64,000 bases of DNA from Jiangella endophytica (GCF_003427025.1 NZ_QVAI01000002.1:434001-498000), one strand, 5' to 3'; positions 24,370-32,726 are shown, numbered from the stretch's first letter. Notes: generated from the sequence alone by a model not told the origin. Numbers and translations are program-made.

Positions 24370-25158
24370 GTGAGCGAGGCCGAGACGCCCTTGCCGGGTG
24401 GCCGGGTGGGTGGAGCCGTGCGGGTCGGCGACACCGTCAGGCGGCCGGCGGGGCCGTGGACGCCGGCCGTGCACGCGCTGCTGGACGCGCTGCGCGCCGC
24501 AGGGCTGGACGCCGTCCCCGACGTGCGTGGCGTGGATGAACGCGGCCGCGAGGTGCTCGGGCTGATCCCCGGCCGCGCCATCGGCCGCGACGAGCTGATC
24601 GGCGACCAGCTGCTGGCCGACGGTGTCCGCTGGTTGCGGCGCTTCCACGACGCCGTCGCCGGCTACCGGCCCGACGGCGAGGTGACGTGGCGGCACGGCC
24701 GGCGAGCCCTGGCCGCCGACGAGATCGTCTGTCACAACGACCCCGCCGCCTACAACTGGATCGCCGACGCGGACCGCGTCGTCGGCGTCGTCGACTGGGA
24801 CATGGCCGGCCCGGGCGTCGCACTGGACGACCTGGCGTTCGTCGCGTGGATGTCGGTGCCGCTGCGTCGCGACCTGCCGGTGGACGACGTGGCGCGGCGG
24901 TTGACAGCGATGGCCGACGCGTACGGCGACGTCACGCCGGCGGCGATCCTCGCCCACGTGCAGGTCCGGATGACGATGGCCGCCGACCGCATCGAGGCCG
25001 GTCAGCGCCGCGGCGACCCGGGGTTGCTGAACCTCGCGGCGATCGGTGAGCCGGGCCGGACCCGGGCCGCGCTGGCCGCGCTGGCCGACCGTGAACCGGC
25101 GATCGCCGCCGCCCTCCGCCCCCCTCCGCCTCCCGACGTGACCCCCACCCGACGTTGA
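24370..25158 (+). CDS. Phosphotransferase family protein (APH/choline kinase-like)
   Basis: A 262-residue kinase-like protein. The catalytic loop VCHNDPAAYNW (H-N-D...N) and the metal-binding VVGVVDWDMAGPG match the aminoglycoside phosphotransferase/choline kinase family. It lacks a long N-terminal lobe, with GGRVGGAVRVGDTVRRPAGPW serving as the nucleotide-binding hairpin region. GTG 24370 is preferred to an upstream in-frame ATG inside the tRNA leader. The stop codon TGA (25156-25158) lies inside the left arm of the palindromic repeat element (gtTGAtc), so the last residues (roughly PTRR) are encoded by repeat DNA. Substrate unknown. Confidence 0.8.
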   Translation: MSEAETPLPGGRVGGAVRVGDTVRRPAGPWTPAVHALLDALRAAGLDAVPDVRGVDERGREVLGLIPGRAIGRDELIGDQLLADGVRWLRRFHDAVAGYRPDGEVTWRHGRRALAADEIVCHNDPAAYNWIADADRVVGVVDWDMAGPGVALDDLAFVAWMSVPLRRDLPVDDVARRLTAMADAYGDVTPAAILAHVQVRMTMAADRIEAGQRRGDPGLLNLAAIGEPGRTRAALAALADREPAIAAALRPPPPPDVTPTRR

Positions 25159-25235
25159 TCTTGGAGTTGTTCGGCAACGGCGGGTGAAATGTCCGATGGA
25201 TCCCCGAAGAACTCCAAGATCAACTTCTGGCGGGG
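25143..25235. repeat. Dispersed palindromic element, family A, copy 1
   Basis: Inner arms gttgatcttggagttgttcg (25154-25173) and its complement at 25205-25224 differ by one base. Between them lies a 22-bp core at 25182-25203, identical to 36911-36932 in inverted orientation. The outer flanks are imperfect compared with copy 2. The left arm overlaps the end of the phosphotransferase gene. The layout resembles a MITE or REP-type element. Confidence 0.75.
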
Positions 25236-25255
25236 GTGCGGGGCGCGGGCGGGGG

Positions 25256-25351
25256 TGCTGGGTGCGGGTTGCGGGCGCGGGCGGGGGTGCTGGGTGCGGG
25301 TTGCGGGCGCGGGCGGGGGTGCTGGGTGCGGGTTGCGGGCGCGGGCGGGGG
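25256..25351. repeat. Three tandem copies of a 32-bp G-rich unit
   Basis: A unit beginning tgctgggtgcgggttgcggg repeats with an exact 32-bp period at 25256, 25288 and 25320, with partial copies on both sides (about 25232-25362). The plus strand is strongly G-rich with multiple GGG runs, so it could form G-quadruplexes. It lies between palindromic copy 1 and the end of the sulfurtransferase gene. There is no spacer diversity, so it is not CRISPR. Confidence 0.8.
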
Positions 25352-25367
25352 TGTGCGGGGAGGTGCG

Positions 25368-26198
25368 TCAGGGGCCGGTGGCCGCGGGGCGGTCGGGGTC
25401 GGCTGACCATTGCGACCATGAGCCCGGGTACAACGTCGCGTCGATGCCGGCGACGGCGAGGGCGGCGATCTCGTGCGCCGCGGTGACGCCGGAGCCGCAG
25501 TAGACGCCGACCGGGCGTCCGCCGAGGATGCCGAGGGCGGCGAAGCGGGCGCGTAGCCCGTCGGGGCTCAGGAAGCGGCCCGTGGCGTCGACGTTGTCGG
25601 CCGTGGGGGCGCTCAGGGCGCCGGGGATGTGCCCGGCCCGCGGGTCGACCGGCTCGGTCTCGCCGCGGAACCGCTCGCCGGCGCGGGCGTCGAGCAGCAC
25701 GCCGTCGGTGGTCAGCTCGCCGGCGTCGTCGGCGGACAGTGTCGGCAGCGCGTCGGCCCGCAGTGTCACGTCACCGAGCGGCGGCGTGACCGGACCGGTC
25801 TCGAGCGTTCCGCCGGCCGCCGTCCATGCGCTCAGTCCGCCGTCGAGCAGCCGCACGTGGGACAGTCCGGCCCAGCGCAGCAGCCACCACGCCCGCGCCG
25901 CGGACATGCCGCCGAGGTCGTCGTAGGCGACGACGGTGTCGCCGTCGTGCACGCCCCATCGGCGGGCGGCCGCCTGCAGCACCTCGACGGGCGGCAGCGG
26001 ATGGCGGCCCGCGGCCGGCGACGGCGGGCCGGACAGCTCGGTCTCGAGGTCGACGTAGGCGGCGCCGGGCAGGTGACCGGCGAGGTAGTGGTCGTGGCCG
26101 TGGGGGTCGCCGAGCTTCCAGCGGACGTCGAGCAGGACGGTGCGCTCCCCCGCGGCCAGGCGCCGGCCGAGCGAGTCGGTGTCGATCAGCACGCTCAT
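25368..26198 (-). CDS. Sulfurtransferase with two rhodanese domains
   Basis: The 276-residue protein carries tandem rhodanese modules, typical of thiosulfate or 3-mercaptopyruvate sulfurtransferase. The N-terminal inactive module contains LLDVRWKLGDPHGHDHYLAGHLPGA and the C-terminal active module has Cys234 in VYCGSGVTA. CGSGVT-type loops are usual for mercaptopyruvate-type enzymes, although thiosulfate use is possible. The ATG at 26198 fits the family start. It is divergent from the SRPBCC-ArsR operon, with the ArsR-type operators in the spacer between them. Confidence 0.88.
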   Translation of the reverse strand: MSVLIDTDSLGRRLAAGERTVLLDVRWKLGDPHGHDHYLAGHLPGAAYVDLETELSGPPSPAAGRHPLPPVEVLQAAARRWGVHDGDTVVAYDDLGGMSAARAWWLLRWAGLSHVRLLDGGLSAWTAAGGTLETGPVTPPLGDVTLRADALPTLSADDAGELTTDGVLLDARAGERFRGETEPVDPRAGHIPGALSAPTADNVDATGRFLSPDGLRARFAALGILGGRPVGVYCGSGVTAAHEIAALAVAGIDATLYPGSWSQWSADPDRPAATGP

Positions 26199-26226
26199 GG
26201 CACTCACGCTAGTCCAGCGACGAGCC

Positions 26227-26276
26227 GCAACCCGCGAGTTGCGCAGCAATCCGACTTTGTGCAACCCTGTAGTTGC
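26227..26276. promoter_or_regulatory. Two matching inverted repeats (gcaac-N6-gttgc): probable ArsR operators
   Basis: gcaac-N6-gttgc occurs at 26227-26242 and again at 26261-26276, centres 34 bp apart, just before the SRPBCC gene. The second ends 23 bases before the start codon. Perfect 5-bp arms with the same spacing fit a small winged-helix dimer, and the operon encodes an ArsR-type repressor, so autoregulation is likely. The divergent sulfurtransferase promoter may share the sites. Confidence 0.6.
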
Positions 26277-26299
26277 AGCTAATGACGAGAGGGCCACGC

Positions 26300-26737
26300 A
26301 TGACCACCGACCGCATCGAACACGACATCGTCATCGCCGCCTCGCCGCGGCGCGTCTGGGAGATCGTCACCCAGGCCCAGCACCTGGGCACCTGGTTCGC
26401 CGACGCCGGCGCGGAGATCGATCTGCGGCCCGGCGGCGAACTGACGCTCACGTGGAAGGAGTACGGCGTCTCCCGCGGTGTCGTCGAGACCGTCGAGCCG
26501 CACACGACGTTCGCGTTCCGCTGGGCGCTCGACGACGGCCGACCGGGCGAGGGCAACTCGACGCTGGTCGTGTTCACCCTGACGCCCGACGGCGACGGCA
26601 CCCGGCTGCGGGTGGCCGAGAGCGGGTTCGGCCGGCTCGCGCGCGGCGCGGATCAGCGGGCGAAGCACGTCGAGCAGAACACCGAGGGCTGGCGGCTGGA
26701 GCTGGACGAGCTGCGCGACTACGCCGAGGCGGCATGA
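26300..26737 (+). CDS. SRPBCC (AHSA1/START-like) domain protein
   Basis: A 145-residue protein with the AHSA1-type hydrophobic-ligand fold: IEHDIVIAASPRRVWEIVT at the N-terminus, ADAGAEIDLRPGGELTLTW in the middle and QNTEGWRLELDELRDYAE in the last helix. These stand-alone proteins are commonly paired with ArsR regulators. ATG 26300 is chosen because gagaggg precedes it at the right spacing. Its stop overlaps the ArsR start as ATGA. Confidence 0.85.
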   Translation: MTTDRIEHDIVIAASPRRVWEIVTQAQHLGTWFADAGAEIDLRPGGELTLTWKEYGVSRGVVETVEPHTTFAFRWALDDGRPGEGNSTLVVFTLTPDGDGTRLRVAESGFGRLARGADQRAKHVEQNTEGWRLELDELRDYAEAA

Positions 26738-27063
26738 GCCGGTCGCTGCTCGACGCCGTCCTGGTCGCGCTGGCCGAGCCGACCCGCCGGCAGTTGCTCG
26801 ACCTGCTGGCCGAACGCGGCGAGGCCAGCGCCAGCACGCTGGCCGGCGCGTTGCCGGTGACCAGGCAGGCGGTCGTCAAGCACCTGGCCGTGCTCGACGA
26901 CGCCGGGCTGGTCAGCGGCCGGCGCATGGGCCGCGAGGTGCGCTACCGGACGCGGCCGGAGCGGCTGGCGGAGGCGGCGCGCGACCTGAGTGAGCTGGCG
27001 ACCGTGTGGGAGACGCGGCTGGCGACGATCAAGCGCCTGGCCGAGGAAGGAGAACGACCATGA
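26734..27063 (+). CDS. ArsR-family HTH transcriptional regulator
   Basis: A 109-residue winged-helix protein: ALAEPTRRQLLDLLAERGEASASTLAGALPVTRQAVVKHLAVLDDAGLVSGRRMGREVRY. The recognition helix is TRQAVVKHLAVL. No Cys or His metal site is visible, so it belongs to the non-metal ArsR group that travels with SRPBCC proteins. It overlaps the genes on both sides by 4 bp (ATGA), giving a tightly coupled three-gene operon. The probable operators are at 26227-26276. Confidence 0.9.
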   Translation: MSRSLLDAVLVALAEPTRRQLLDLLAERGEASASTLAGALPVTRQAVVKHLAVLDDAGLVSGRRMGREVRYRTRPERLAEAARDLSELATVWETRLATIKRLAEEGERP

Positions 27064-27449
27064 CATTCGAGGGCAGCGTCAACATCGCCATGAAGATCCC
27101 GAGTGCCCAGTTCGCCGCGACGGTCGCGTTCTACCGCGACGTCCTGGGCCTGCCCACGCAGGACGTCACCGGGACGGAGATCGCCGCCGGGGTGTCGCGC
27201 AGCGTCCGCGTCGAGTTCGGGCCGAACCGGCTGTGGCTGGACGAGGTGCCGAACTACAGCCGCTCCGACGTCTGGCTCGAGCTGGGCACCGACGACCTGC
27301 CCGCGGCGATGGAGCGGCTGGCCGCGGCCGGCGTCGTGGCGCGCGACGAGCTGGAACCGCTGCCCGACGCCATGCGGGCGCACTGGATCGCCAATCCCGC
27401 GGGCGTCGTCCACCTGGTCGCCCAGGCCGCGGCCGAGCCCGGCGTCTGA
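27060..27449 (+). CDS. VOC (glyoxalase-like) family protein
   Basis: A 129-residue vicinal-oxygen-chelate protein: VNIAMKIPSAQFAATVAFYRDVLGLP at the start and HWIANPAGVVHLVAQ at the end are family-typical. It starts at ATG 27060 with GGAGAA upstream and overlaps the ArsR stop. Its place in the SRPBCC-ArsR operon suggests that all three respond to the same small hydrophobic molecule, but the ligand is unknown. Confidence 0.8.
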   Translation: MTFEGSVNIAMKIPSAQFAATVAFYRDVLGLPTQDVTGTEIAAGVSRSVRVEFGPNRLWLDEVPNYSRSDVWLELGTDDLPAAMERLAAAGVVARDELEPLPDAMRAHWIANPAGVVHLVAQAAAEPGV

Positions 27450-27516
27450 GCCGGAAGGGCTTCGATGCCCGATCCCGAGGGCGACGTCGCCTGACCGACG
27501 ACTCCCTGGCGGCCGA

Positions 27517-28074
27517 TCAGGTGTGCCGGGTCCAGGTCTCGTGGGTGGCGATGACCGCCGACGAGTGGGCCCGGCCGTCGGCGCCGCCGACCTCGGGCCG
27601 CCCGAGCACTCTGGCGCCGTCGACCTCCAGCGTGGCGTCGGTGCAGAACGTCAGCAGGTTGGTCAGCGTCCACGGCACGCCGCCCAGCTGCCAGGCCACC
27701 GCCTCGCCGGGGCGCGTCTCGACCGGCCGGCTGATGGTCGTGACCACCCGGGTGCCGTCGGCGCCGATCACCTTCGCCCGGGCGTGGTCGGAGCCGATGT
27801 GCCATTCCACGACGTCGCACTCGACCGGCTCGGCGATCTCCGGCAGCCCGTCCAGCTCGGGGAACCAGCGGCTGAAGGTGTCGGCCAGCCAGCCACCGAG
27901 CGGCGCGTCCGGGGTGAGCAGCCGGACCGCGTCGTCGCCGTCGACCCAGACGAGGACCGCGAGTCCGGAGCCCTGCACGCTCCACTCCGCCTCCCAGAGC
28001 GAGACGAAACCCGCGCGGGAGTCCGCGCGCATGAGTGTGGCGCTCGGGTTGGCTCCGATGAACTCGACCGGCAT
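27517..28074 (-). CDS. Conserved-looking hypothetical protein
   Basis: A 185-residue soluble protein with no recognised domain. It has an N-terminal EFIGANPSATLMRADSRAGFVSLWEAEW, aromatic-rich strands (SRWFPELDGLP, VEWHIGSDHARAKVI) and a C-terminal region with TLEVDGARVLGRPEV. The strand-rich pattern resembles the N-terminal domain found on actinobacterial maltokinase-related proteins, but that is only a resemblance. It begins directly before the acyl-CoA ligase stop (no gap), so the two genes form one transcript. Confidence 0.6.
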   Translation of the reverse strand: MPVEFIGANPSATLMRADSRAGFVSLWEAEWSVQGSGLAVLVWVDGDDAVRLLTPDAPLGGWLADTFSRWFPELDGLPEIAEPVECDVVEWHIGSDHARAKVIGADGTRVVTTISRPVETRPGEAVAWQLGGVPWTLTNLLTFCTDATLEVDGARVLGRPEVGGADGRAHSSAVIATHETWTRHT

Positions 28075-29703
28075 TCAGCCGAGCGTAGTGACGTTGAGGT
28101 CGTCTTGGGCGTAGGCCGCGCGAATGATCTTCTTGTCGAACTTGCCGACGCTCGTCTTGGGGATCTCCGGCACGACCGCCCAGCGCTCCGGCAGCTGCCA
28201 CTTCGCCACCTTCGTCGCCAGGAACTCGCGCAGCTCCGCGGCGTCGGCCTGTTCGCCCTCCTTGATGACGACGGTGGCCAGCGGGCGCTCGCCCCACTTC
28301 TCGTCCGGCACGCCGACGACGGCCGCCTCGGCGACGGCCGGGTGCGCCGCGAGGTGGCCCTCCAACTCGACCGAGCTGATCCACTCGCCGCCTGACTTGA
28401 TGACGTCGCGGGCGCGGTCGGTGAGGCGCAGGTAGCCGTCGGACGTGATGGTGCCGACGTCGCCGGTGCGCAGCCAGCCGTCGTCGAAGTGCTCCTCGTC
28501 GTTCTCCCGGTAGTACGAGGCGGTGATCCACGGGCCGCGGACCTCGAGCTCGCCGACCGACTCGCCGTCCCAGCCGAGCACCTCGCCGTCGGGACCGAGC
28601 AGCCGGGCCTCGACCGGCGCGGCGAACCGGCCCTGCGCGAGCCGGTGGCCGTCGACGTCCTCCTCGGCGTCGTCGAGCGACGGCCGCGAGAACGTCCCGA
28701 GCGGGCTCATCTCCGTCATCCCCCACGCGTGCAGGCCGGTGATGCCGCGCGCGTCCAGGCCGCGCATCAGCGTCTCGGACATCGCCGAGCCGCCGACCAC
28801 CAGCTCGGTCAGCGACGAGATGTCCGCGTCCGGGTGCGCCTCGACGTGCTGCAGCAGCCCGACCCAGACGGTCGGCACGCCGGCGCCCTTGTTCGGACGC
28901 GCCGCGGTGACGAACGCGGCCAGCGGTTCCGGCGTGAGGAAACGGTCGGGCATGGCCAGCGACGTGCCCGCGGCGAACGCGGCGTACGGGAGCCCCCACG
29001 CCAGCACGTGGAACTGCGGGACGACGGTCAGCATGAGGTCGCGGGCGGACAGGTCGAACGCGTCGGGCATCGCCTCGGCCAGCGCGTGCAGATAGATCGA
29101 GCGGTGGCTGTAGACGACGCCCTTGGGGTGGCCGGTCGTGCCGGACGTGTAACACATGGCGGCGGCCGCGCGCTCGTCCACGTCGGGCCAGTCGTACGTC
29201 ACCGGCTGTGCGGCCAGCAGCGACTCGTAGTCGTGGACGCCCACCCCGGTGCCCTCGAGGACGCCGCGGTCGGCCGCGCCGGCGACGATGACGTGCCGCA
29301 CGGACTTCAGCGAGGGCAGCAGTTTCGCGAACCCGGGCAGCAGTGAGTTGTCGACGATGACGACGCGGTCGGCCGCGTGGTTGGCGATGAAGGCGATCTG
29401 CTCCGGGAACAGCCGGATGTTCAGCGGGTGCAGCACCGCTCCCATGGACGGGACCGCGAAGTACGCCTCGACGTGCCGGTGGTTGTTCCACATGAACGTC
29501 GCCACCCGGTCGCCGGGCTGGACGCCGAGCGAGGCCAGCGCCCCGGCCAGCCGGGCCGCCCCGCGGGCGATGTCGGCGAACGTCGTCTCGTGGGTGCCGG
29601 TCCCGGTGGCCGTGACGACCCGGCTGCCGCGGTGGATCGTCGCGCCGTGCTCCAGCAGCCGGCGCACCTGCAACGGAACGTCCATCATCGTGCTGGTGAT
29701 CAC
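28075..29703 (-). CDS. Long-chain acyl-CoA synthetase / AMP-binding ligase
   Basis: The 542-residue enzyme activates a carboxylic acid with ATP and CoA through an acyl-adenylate. ANL-family motifs are present: the P-loop-like A3 motif MCYTSGTTGHPKGVVYSH (about residues 180-197), the A5-type motif HAWGMTEMSP, the A7 segment GWLRTGDVGTI with Asp, the hinge region DRARDVIKSGGEWIS and the catalytic lysine in KTSVGKFDKK near the C-terminus. GTG 29703 follows GGGGAGG at good spacing and is preferred to the longer start at 29751. Its length and motif set fit medium/long-chain fatty acid ligases. Confidence 0.9.
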   Translation of the reverse strand: MITSTMMDVPLQVRRLLEHGATIHRGSRVVTATGTGTHETTFADIARGAARLAGALASLGVQPGDRVATFMWNNHRHVEAYFAVPSMGAVLHPLNIRLFPEQIAFIANHAADRVVIVDNSLLPGFAKLLPSLKSVRHVIVAGAADRGVLEGTGVGVHDYESLLAAQPVTYDWPDVDERAAAAMCYTSGTTGHPKGVVYSHRSIYLHALAEAMPDAFDLSARDLMLTVVPQFHVLAWGLPYAAFAAGTSLAMPDRFLTPEPLAAFVTAARPNKGAGVPTVWVGLLQHVEAHPDADISSLTELVVGGSAMSETLMRGLDARGITGLHAWGMTEMSPLGTFSRPSLDDAEEDVDGHRLAQGRFAAPVEARLLGPDGEVLGWDGESVGELEVRGPWITASYYRENDEEHFDDGWLRTGDVGTITSDGYLRLTDRARDVIKSGGEWISSVELEGHLAAHPAVAEAAVVGVPDEKWGERPLATVVIKEGEQADAAELREFLATKVAKWQLPERWAVVPEIPKTSVGKFDKKIIRAAYAQDDLNVTTLG

Positions 29704-29837
29704 GGAGACCTCCCCGTCGAGGACCCGGCGACGCCGTGTCTGTCGGACCACCCTGCCGCAGGAACCCGGCCGGCGGAAGTATCGATCTCCGCGCGATTAA
29801 CGAACCCGACACACGTCGGTGGTGACGACATCACCTT

Positions 29838-29864
29838 GTAACCGCCTGTGCCACCTGGTGAAAC
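29838..29864 (+). promoter_or_regulatory. Possible GlnR-type sites upstream of amt
   Basis: gtaac (29838-29842) and gaaac (29860-29864) lie 22 bp apart, about 80-100 bases before the ammonium transporter gene. GlnR sites in actinobacteria use gTnAC and GaAAC half-sites with 11-bp phasing. Here the middle half-site (tgcca) is poor, so the match is partial. Confidence 0.3.
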
Positions 29865-29939
29865 GCCCGGGGAACACGCTGTCCGCGTTCGCAGGTCGCA
29901 ACGTCGCGGCTCGGCACGGAAGGGAGGGGACGGCACTCC

Positions 29940-31289
29940 ATGGATACCGGAGACACCGCCTGGATACTCGCATCCACGGCACTCGTCATGCTGATGACAC
30001 CGGGCCTCGCGCTGTTCTACGGCGGTATGGTCCGGGCGAAGAGCGTCATCAACATGATGATGATGAGCTTCGGCGCCCTCGGCGTGATCAGCGTGCTGTG
30101 GGTTCTGTACGGATACTCGATGGCCTTCGGCACCGACCTCGGCGGCGGTCTCCTGGGCGACCCCAGTGAGTTCTTCGGCCTCTCGGGCCTGATGAGCCCC
30201 GAGGCACTGTCCGGCACGATCCCGTCGATGCTGTTCGTCGGGTTCCAGGGCATGTTCGCGGTCATCACCGTCGCGCTGGTGTCGGGCTCGATCGCCGACC
30301 GCGCGAAGTTCTGGACCTGGCTCCTGTTCGCGGCCATCTGGGGCACGGTCGTGTACTTCCCGGTCGCCCACTGGGTGTTCGCGTTCGCCGACGGCGACGG
30401 CGGCTGGATCGCCGACCGCCTGCTGGCGGTCGACTTCGCCGGTGGCACCGCGGTGCACATCAACGCCGGCGCGGCCGGCCTCGCCCTGGCCCTGGTGCTC
30501 GGGCGGCGCCGCGACTTCGCCAAGGGCGCGCACCGCCCGCACAACCTGCCGCTGGTCATGCTCGGCGCCGGCCTGCTGTGGTTCGGCTGGTTCGGCTTCA
30601 ACGCCGGCTCGGCCGTGGGCGCCAACGGCGTGGCGGCGGTGGCGCTGGTCAACACGGTCGCGGCTACGGGCGCGGCGATGCTGGCCTGGATCATCGTCGA
30701 GAAGGTCCGCGACGGGCACGCGACGTCGCTGGGTGCGGCGTCCGGCGTGGTGACCGGCCTCGTGGCCATCACCCCGGCGTGTTCCGCGCTGAACCCGGTC
30801 GGCTCGCTGATCCTCGGTGTCGTGGCCGGAGCGATCTGCTCGCTGGTGGTCGACCTGAAGTTCCGGCTGCGCTACGACGACTCGCTCGACGTCGTCGCGG
30901 TGCACCTGGTCGGTGGCCTGGTGGGCACCATCGCGATCGGCTTCCTGGCCACGGCCGACGCTCCCGCCGGTGTGGACGGCCTGTTCTTCGGCGGCGGTGT
31001 CGACCAGCTCTGGCGGCAGGTCGTCGGCGCCGGTGCGGTGCTGGCCTACTCGTTCGTGGTCACCTACCTGATCGGCCTGGTGCTCCAGCGGACGGTCGGG
31101 TTCCGGGTGGACGACGACCACGAGGTGGTCGGCGTGGACCGGGTCCACCACGGCGAGTCCGGCTACGAGATCGGCTCCGAGGAGGTCTCGGAGGACGTGC
31201 TGGCGCGGGTGGCCGCGCCGGCGGCGGCGCAGGACGCGCCGTCGACCGGCCGGGCGATCCCGGCCGGTGGTGACGTCGCCACCGCGTAG
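29940..31289 (+). CDS. amt: Ammonium transporter (Amt)
   Basis: A 449-residue, eleven-helix membrane channel/transporter for ammonium. Signature segments are TPGLALFYGGMVRAKSVINMMMMSF (helix 1-2), the central DFAGGTAVHINAGAAGLALAL with the first pore His, and DVVAVHLVGGLVGTIAIGFLA with the second pore His. WFGWFGFNAGSA is also characteristic. The C-terminal cytosolic tail (about residues 380-449) is long and acidic. GlnK and GlnD, often encoded next to amt in actinobacteria, are absent here: the next gene is a GH15-like hydrolase. A possible GlnR-type site lies upstream and a strong hairpin follows. Confidence 0.93.
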   Translation: MDTGDTAWILASTALVMLMTPGLALFYGGMVRAKSVINMMMMSFGALGVISVLWVLYGYSMAFGTDLGGGLLGDPSEFFGLSGLMSPEALSGTIPSMLFVGFQGMFAVITVALVSGSIADRAKFWTWLLFAAIWGTVVYFPVAHWVFAFADGDGGWIADRLLAVDFAGGTAVHINAGAAGLALALVLGRRRDFAKGAHRPHNLPLVMLGAGLLWFGWFGFNAGSAVGANGVAAVALVNTVAATGAAMLAWIIVEKVRDGHATSLGAASGVVTGLVAITPACSALNPVGSLILGVVAGAICSLVVDLKFRLRYDDSLDVVAVHLVGGLVGTIAIGFLATADAPAGVDGLFFGGGVDQLWRQVVGAGAVLAYSFVVTYLIGLVLQRTVGFRVDDDHEVVGVDRVHHGESGYEIGSEEVSEDVLARVAAPAAAQDAPSTGRAIPAGGDVATA

Positions 31290-31302
31290 TTCCACCGTTC
31301 GA

Positions 31303-31335
31303 CCACGGCCCGGGGTGTCTCGCCCCGGGCCGTGG
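31303..31335 (+). terminator. 13-bp perfect hairpin after amt
   Basis: ccacggcccgggg (31303-31315) pairs perfectly with ccccgggccgtgg (31323-31335) around a 7-base loop, 14 bases after the amt stop. It is likely to end the amt transcript before the next gene. Confidence 0.75.
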
Positions 31336-31359
31336 CGCGTCCGTGCTTAGGGTGTGCCG

Positions 31360-32643
31360 ATGCAGCCCACCGAGCTCGGCACCCGGGGCACCTCGTGGTC
31401 GCCGGAGACCCGGCTCTACTCCGACGGCGTGGTCATCGGCACCGAGGGCGCGCCGCTGGTCGTCCCGCCGCACAGCGGCCTGCGCCGGCTGCCCGGCACC
31501 GGCTACCTCGACCCGGACTCGGGCGCGCTGCCCGGCGCCGCGGTGCCCACCGCCGACGAGATCGAGGGGGCGCGCGAACTGCTCGCGGCCACCGAGCTGC
31601 CCGGCCGGGGCACGCCGTACCAGGCGATGGCCGAGGAGGCGCTGGTCGACATCGGCGTGCTGACGTTCCCGAACGGCGCCGTGGTGGCGGCCGGCAGCCC
31701 GTACTGGCGCTACGTGTGGCCGCGCGACGCGGGGTACATGGCCGCCGCGCTGACGGTGTGCGGTCTGCCTGAGGCGGCGTACGCGCAGCTCGCGTACGTC
31801 GCCGCCATGCAGGAGAAGGACGGCACCTGGCAGGCGCGCTACCTGCCCGACGGCTCGCGCGGCGTCCCGGACGACCGCGGGCTGCAGCTCGACGGCATCG
31901 GCTGGACGCTGTGGGCCACGTGGCTCTGGGCCGGTGTGTCGGGCGGTGCCGTCGAGACGCTGGCGCCGATGGTCCGGGCCGCCGTCGACGCCGCGCTGGC
32001 CGCGCTGGACCCGTCGACCGGGCTCCCGCGGGCGTCGCAGGACTTCTGGGAGATGGACCTCGACGAGGCGACGCTCGGCTCGGCGGCGCCGCTGCTGCTC
32101 GGCCTGCGGGCCGGCCGCGAGCTGCTGCCGTTGCTCGGCGGGCCGGGCGACGCCGAGCTGGGCCGGCGGGCCGCCGCCGGCGCCGACCGGCTGGCGACGG
32201 CGCTCGCCGACGGGTTCGGGGCGCACGGCTACACCCGGCGGATCAGCGGCGCCGGTGGCCGGGACGCGTCGGTCGCGTTCCTGCTGCCGCCGTTCGCCCC
32301 GGCCGGCGACGGCGTCGAGGCGGCCTGGCGCGCCGCCGTCGAGGCGACCACCGTCGGCAACGGCGGCGTCCGGCCGGGCGAGGAGTGGACCGATCTCGTC
32401 ACCGGGTGGACACCGCAAGTGTCGCTGCACGCGCTGACGGCAGCGTCGATCGGCGACACCGCGCTGGCGCACCGGCTGCTCAGCTGGCTGGACCTGCGCC
32501 GCACCACGCTCGGGGCGTTGCCGGAGAAGGTCACCGACGCCGGCCGCCCGTCCGCCGTGGCGCCGCTCGGACTGACCGGAGCGACGGTGCTGCTGGCGCT
32601 CGCCGCCCTCGACGGACGCCCGCTCCCGCTGCCTGCCCGCTGA
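31360..32643 (+). CDS. Glycoside hydrolase family 15-like protein (glucoamylase/trehalase type)
   Basis: The 427-residue protein resembles the (alpha/alpha)6-barrel catalytic domain of GH15. SPYWRYVWPRDAGYMAAALTVCG (about residues 114-136) matches the YxWxRD substrate-binding motif. DGIGWTLWATWLW and PRASQDFWEMDLDEATLGSAAPLLLGL (about 226-252) correspond to the region of the general-acid Glu (W-E). GALPEKVTDAGRPSAVAPLGLTGATVLLAL is the end of the barrel. It lacks a signal peptide and the N-terminal beta-sandwich, so it is shorter than secreted glucoamylases and probably acts in the cytosol on an oligosaccharide. Confidence 0.75.
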   Translation: MQPTELGTRGTSWSPETRLYSDGVVIGTEGAPLVVPPHSGLRRLPGTGYLDPDSGALPGAAVPTADEIEGARELLAATELPGRGTPYQAMAEEALVDIGVLTFPNGAVVAAGSPYWRYVWPRDAGYMAAALTVCGLPEAAYAQLAYVAAMQEKDGTWQARYLPDGSRGVPDDRGLQLDGIGWTLWATWLWAGVSGGAVETLAPMVRAAVDAALAALDPSTGLPRASQDFWEMDLDEATLGSAAPLLLGLRAGRELLPLLGGPGDAELGRRAAAGADRLATALADGFGAHGYTRRISGAGGRDASVAFLLPPFAPAGDGVEAAWRAAVEATTVGNGGVRPGEEWTDLVTGWTPQVSLHALTAASIGDTALAHRLLSWLDLRRTTLGALPEKVTDAGRPSAVAPLGLTGATVLLALAALDGRPLPLPAR

Positions 32644-32726
32644 CGCCGCCGCGGGAGATCGTCCTGAGGCGGCGACGCGAGGTCCCAGTAGGCAGCGAGG
32701 CCTCCGAGGCAGGGGGATAATGCGCT

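Noticed and set aside
25256-25351. Tandem repeats that could be taken for a CRISPR array
   Set aside because: The 32-bp units are directly adjacent without unique spacers, and no cas genes are present.
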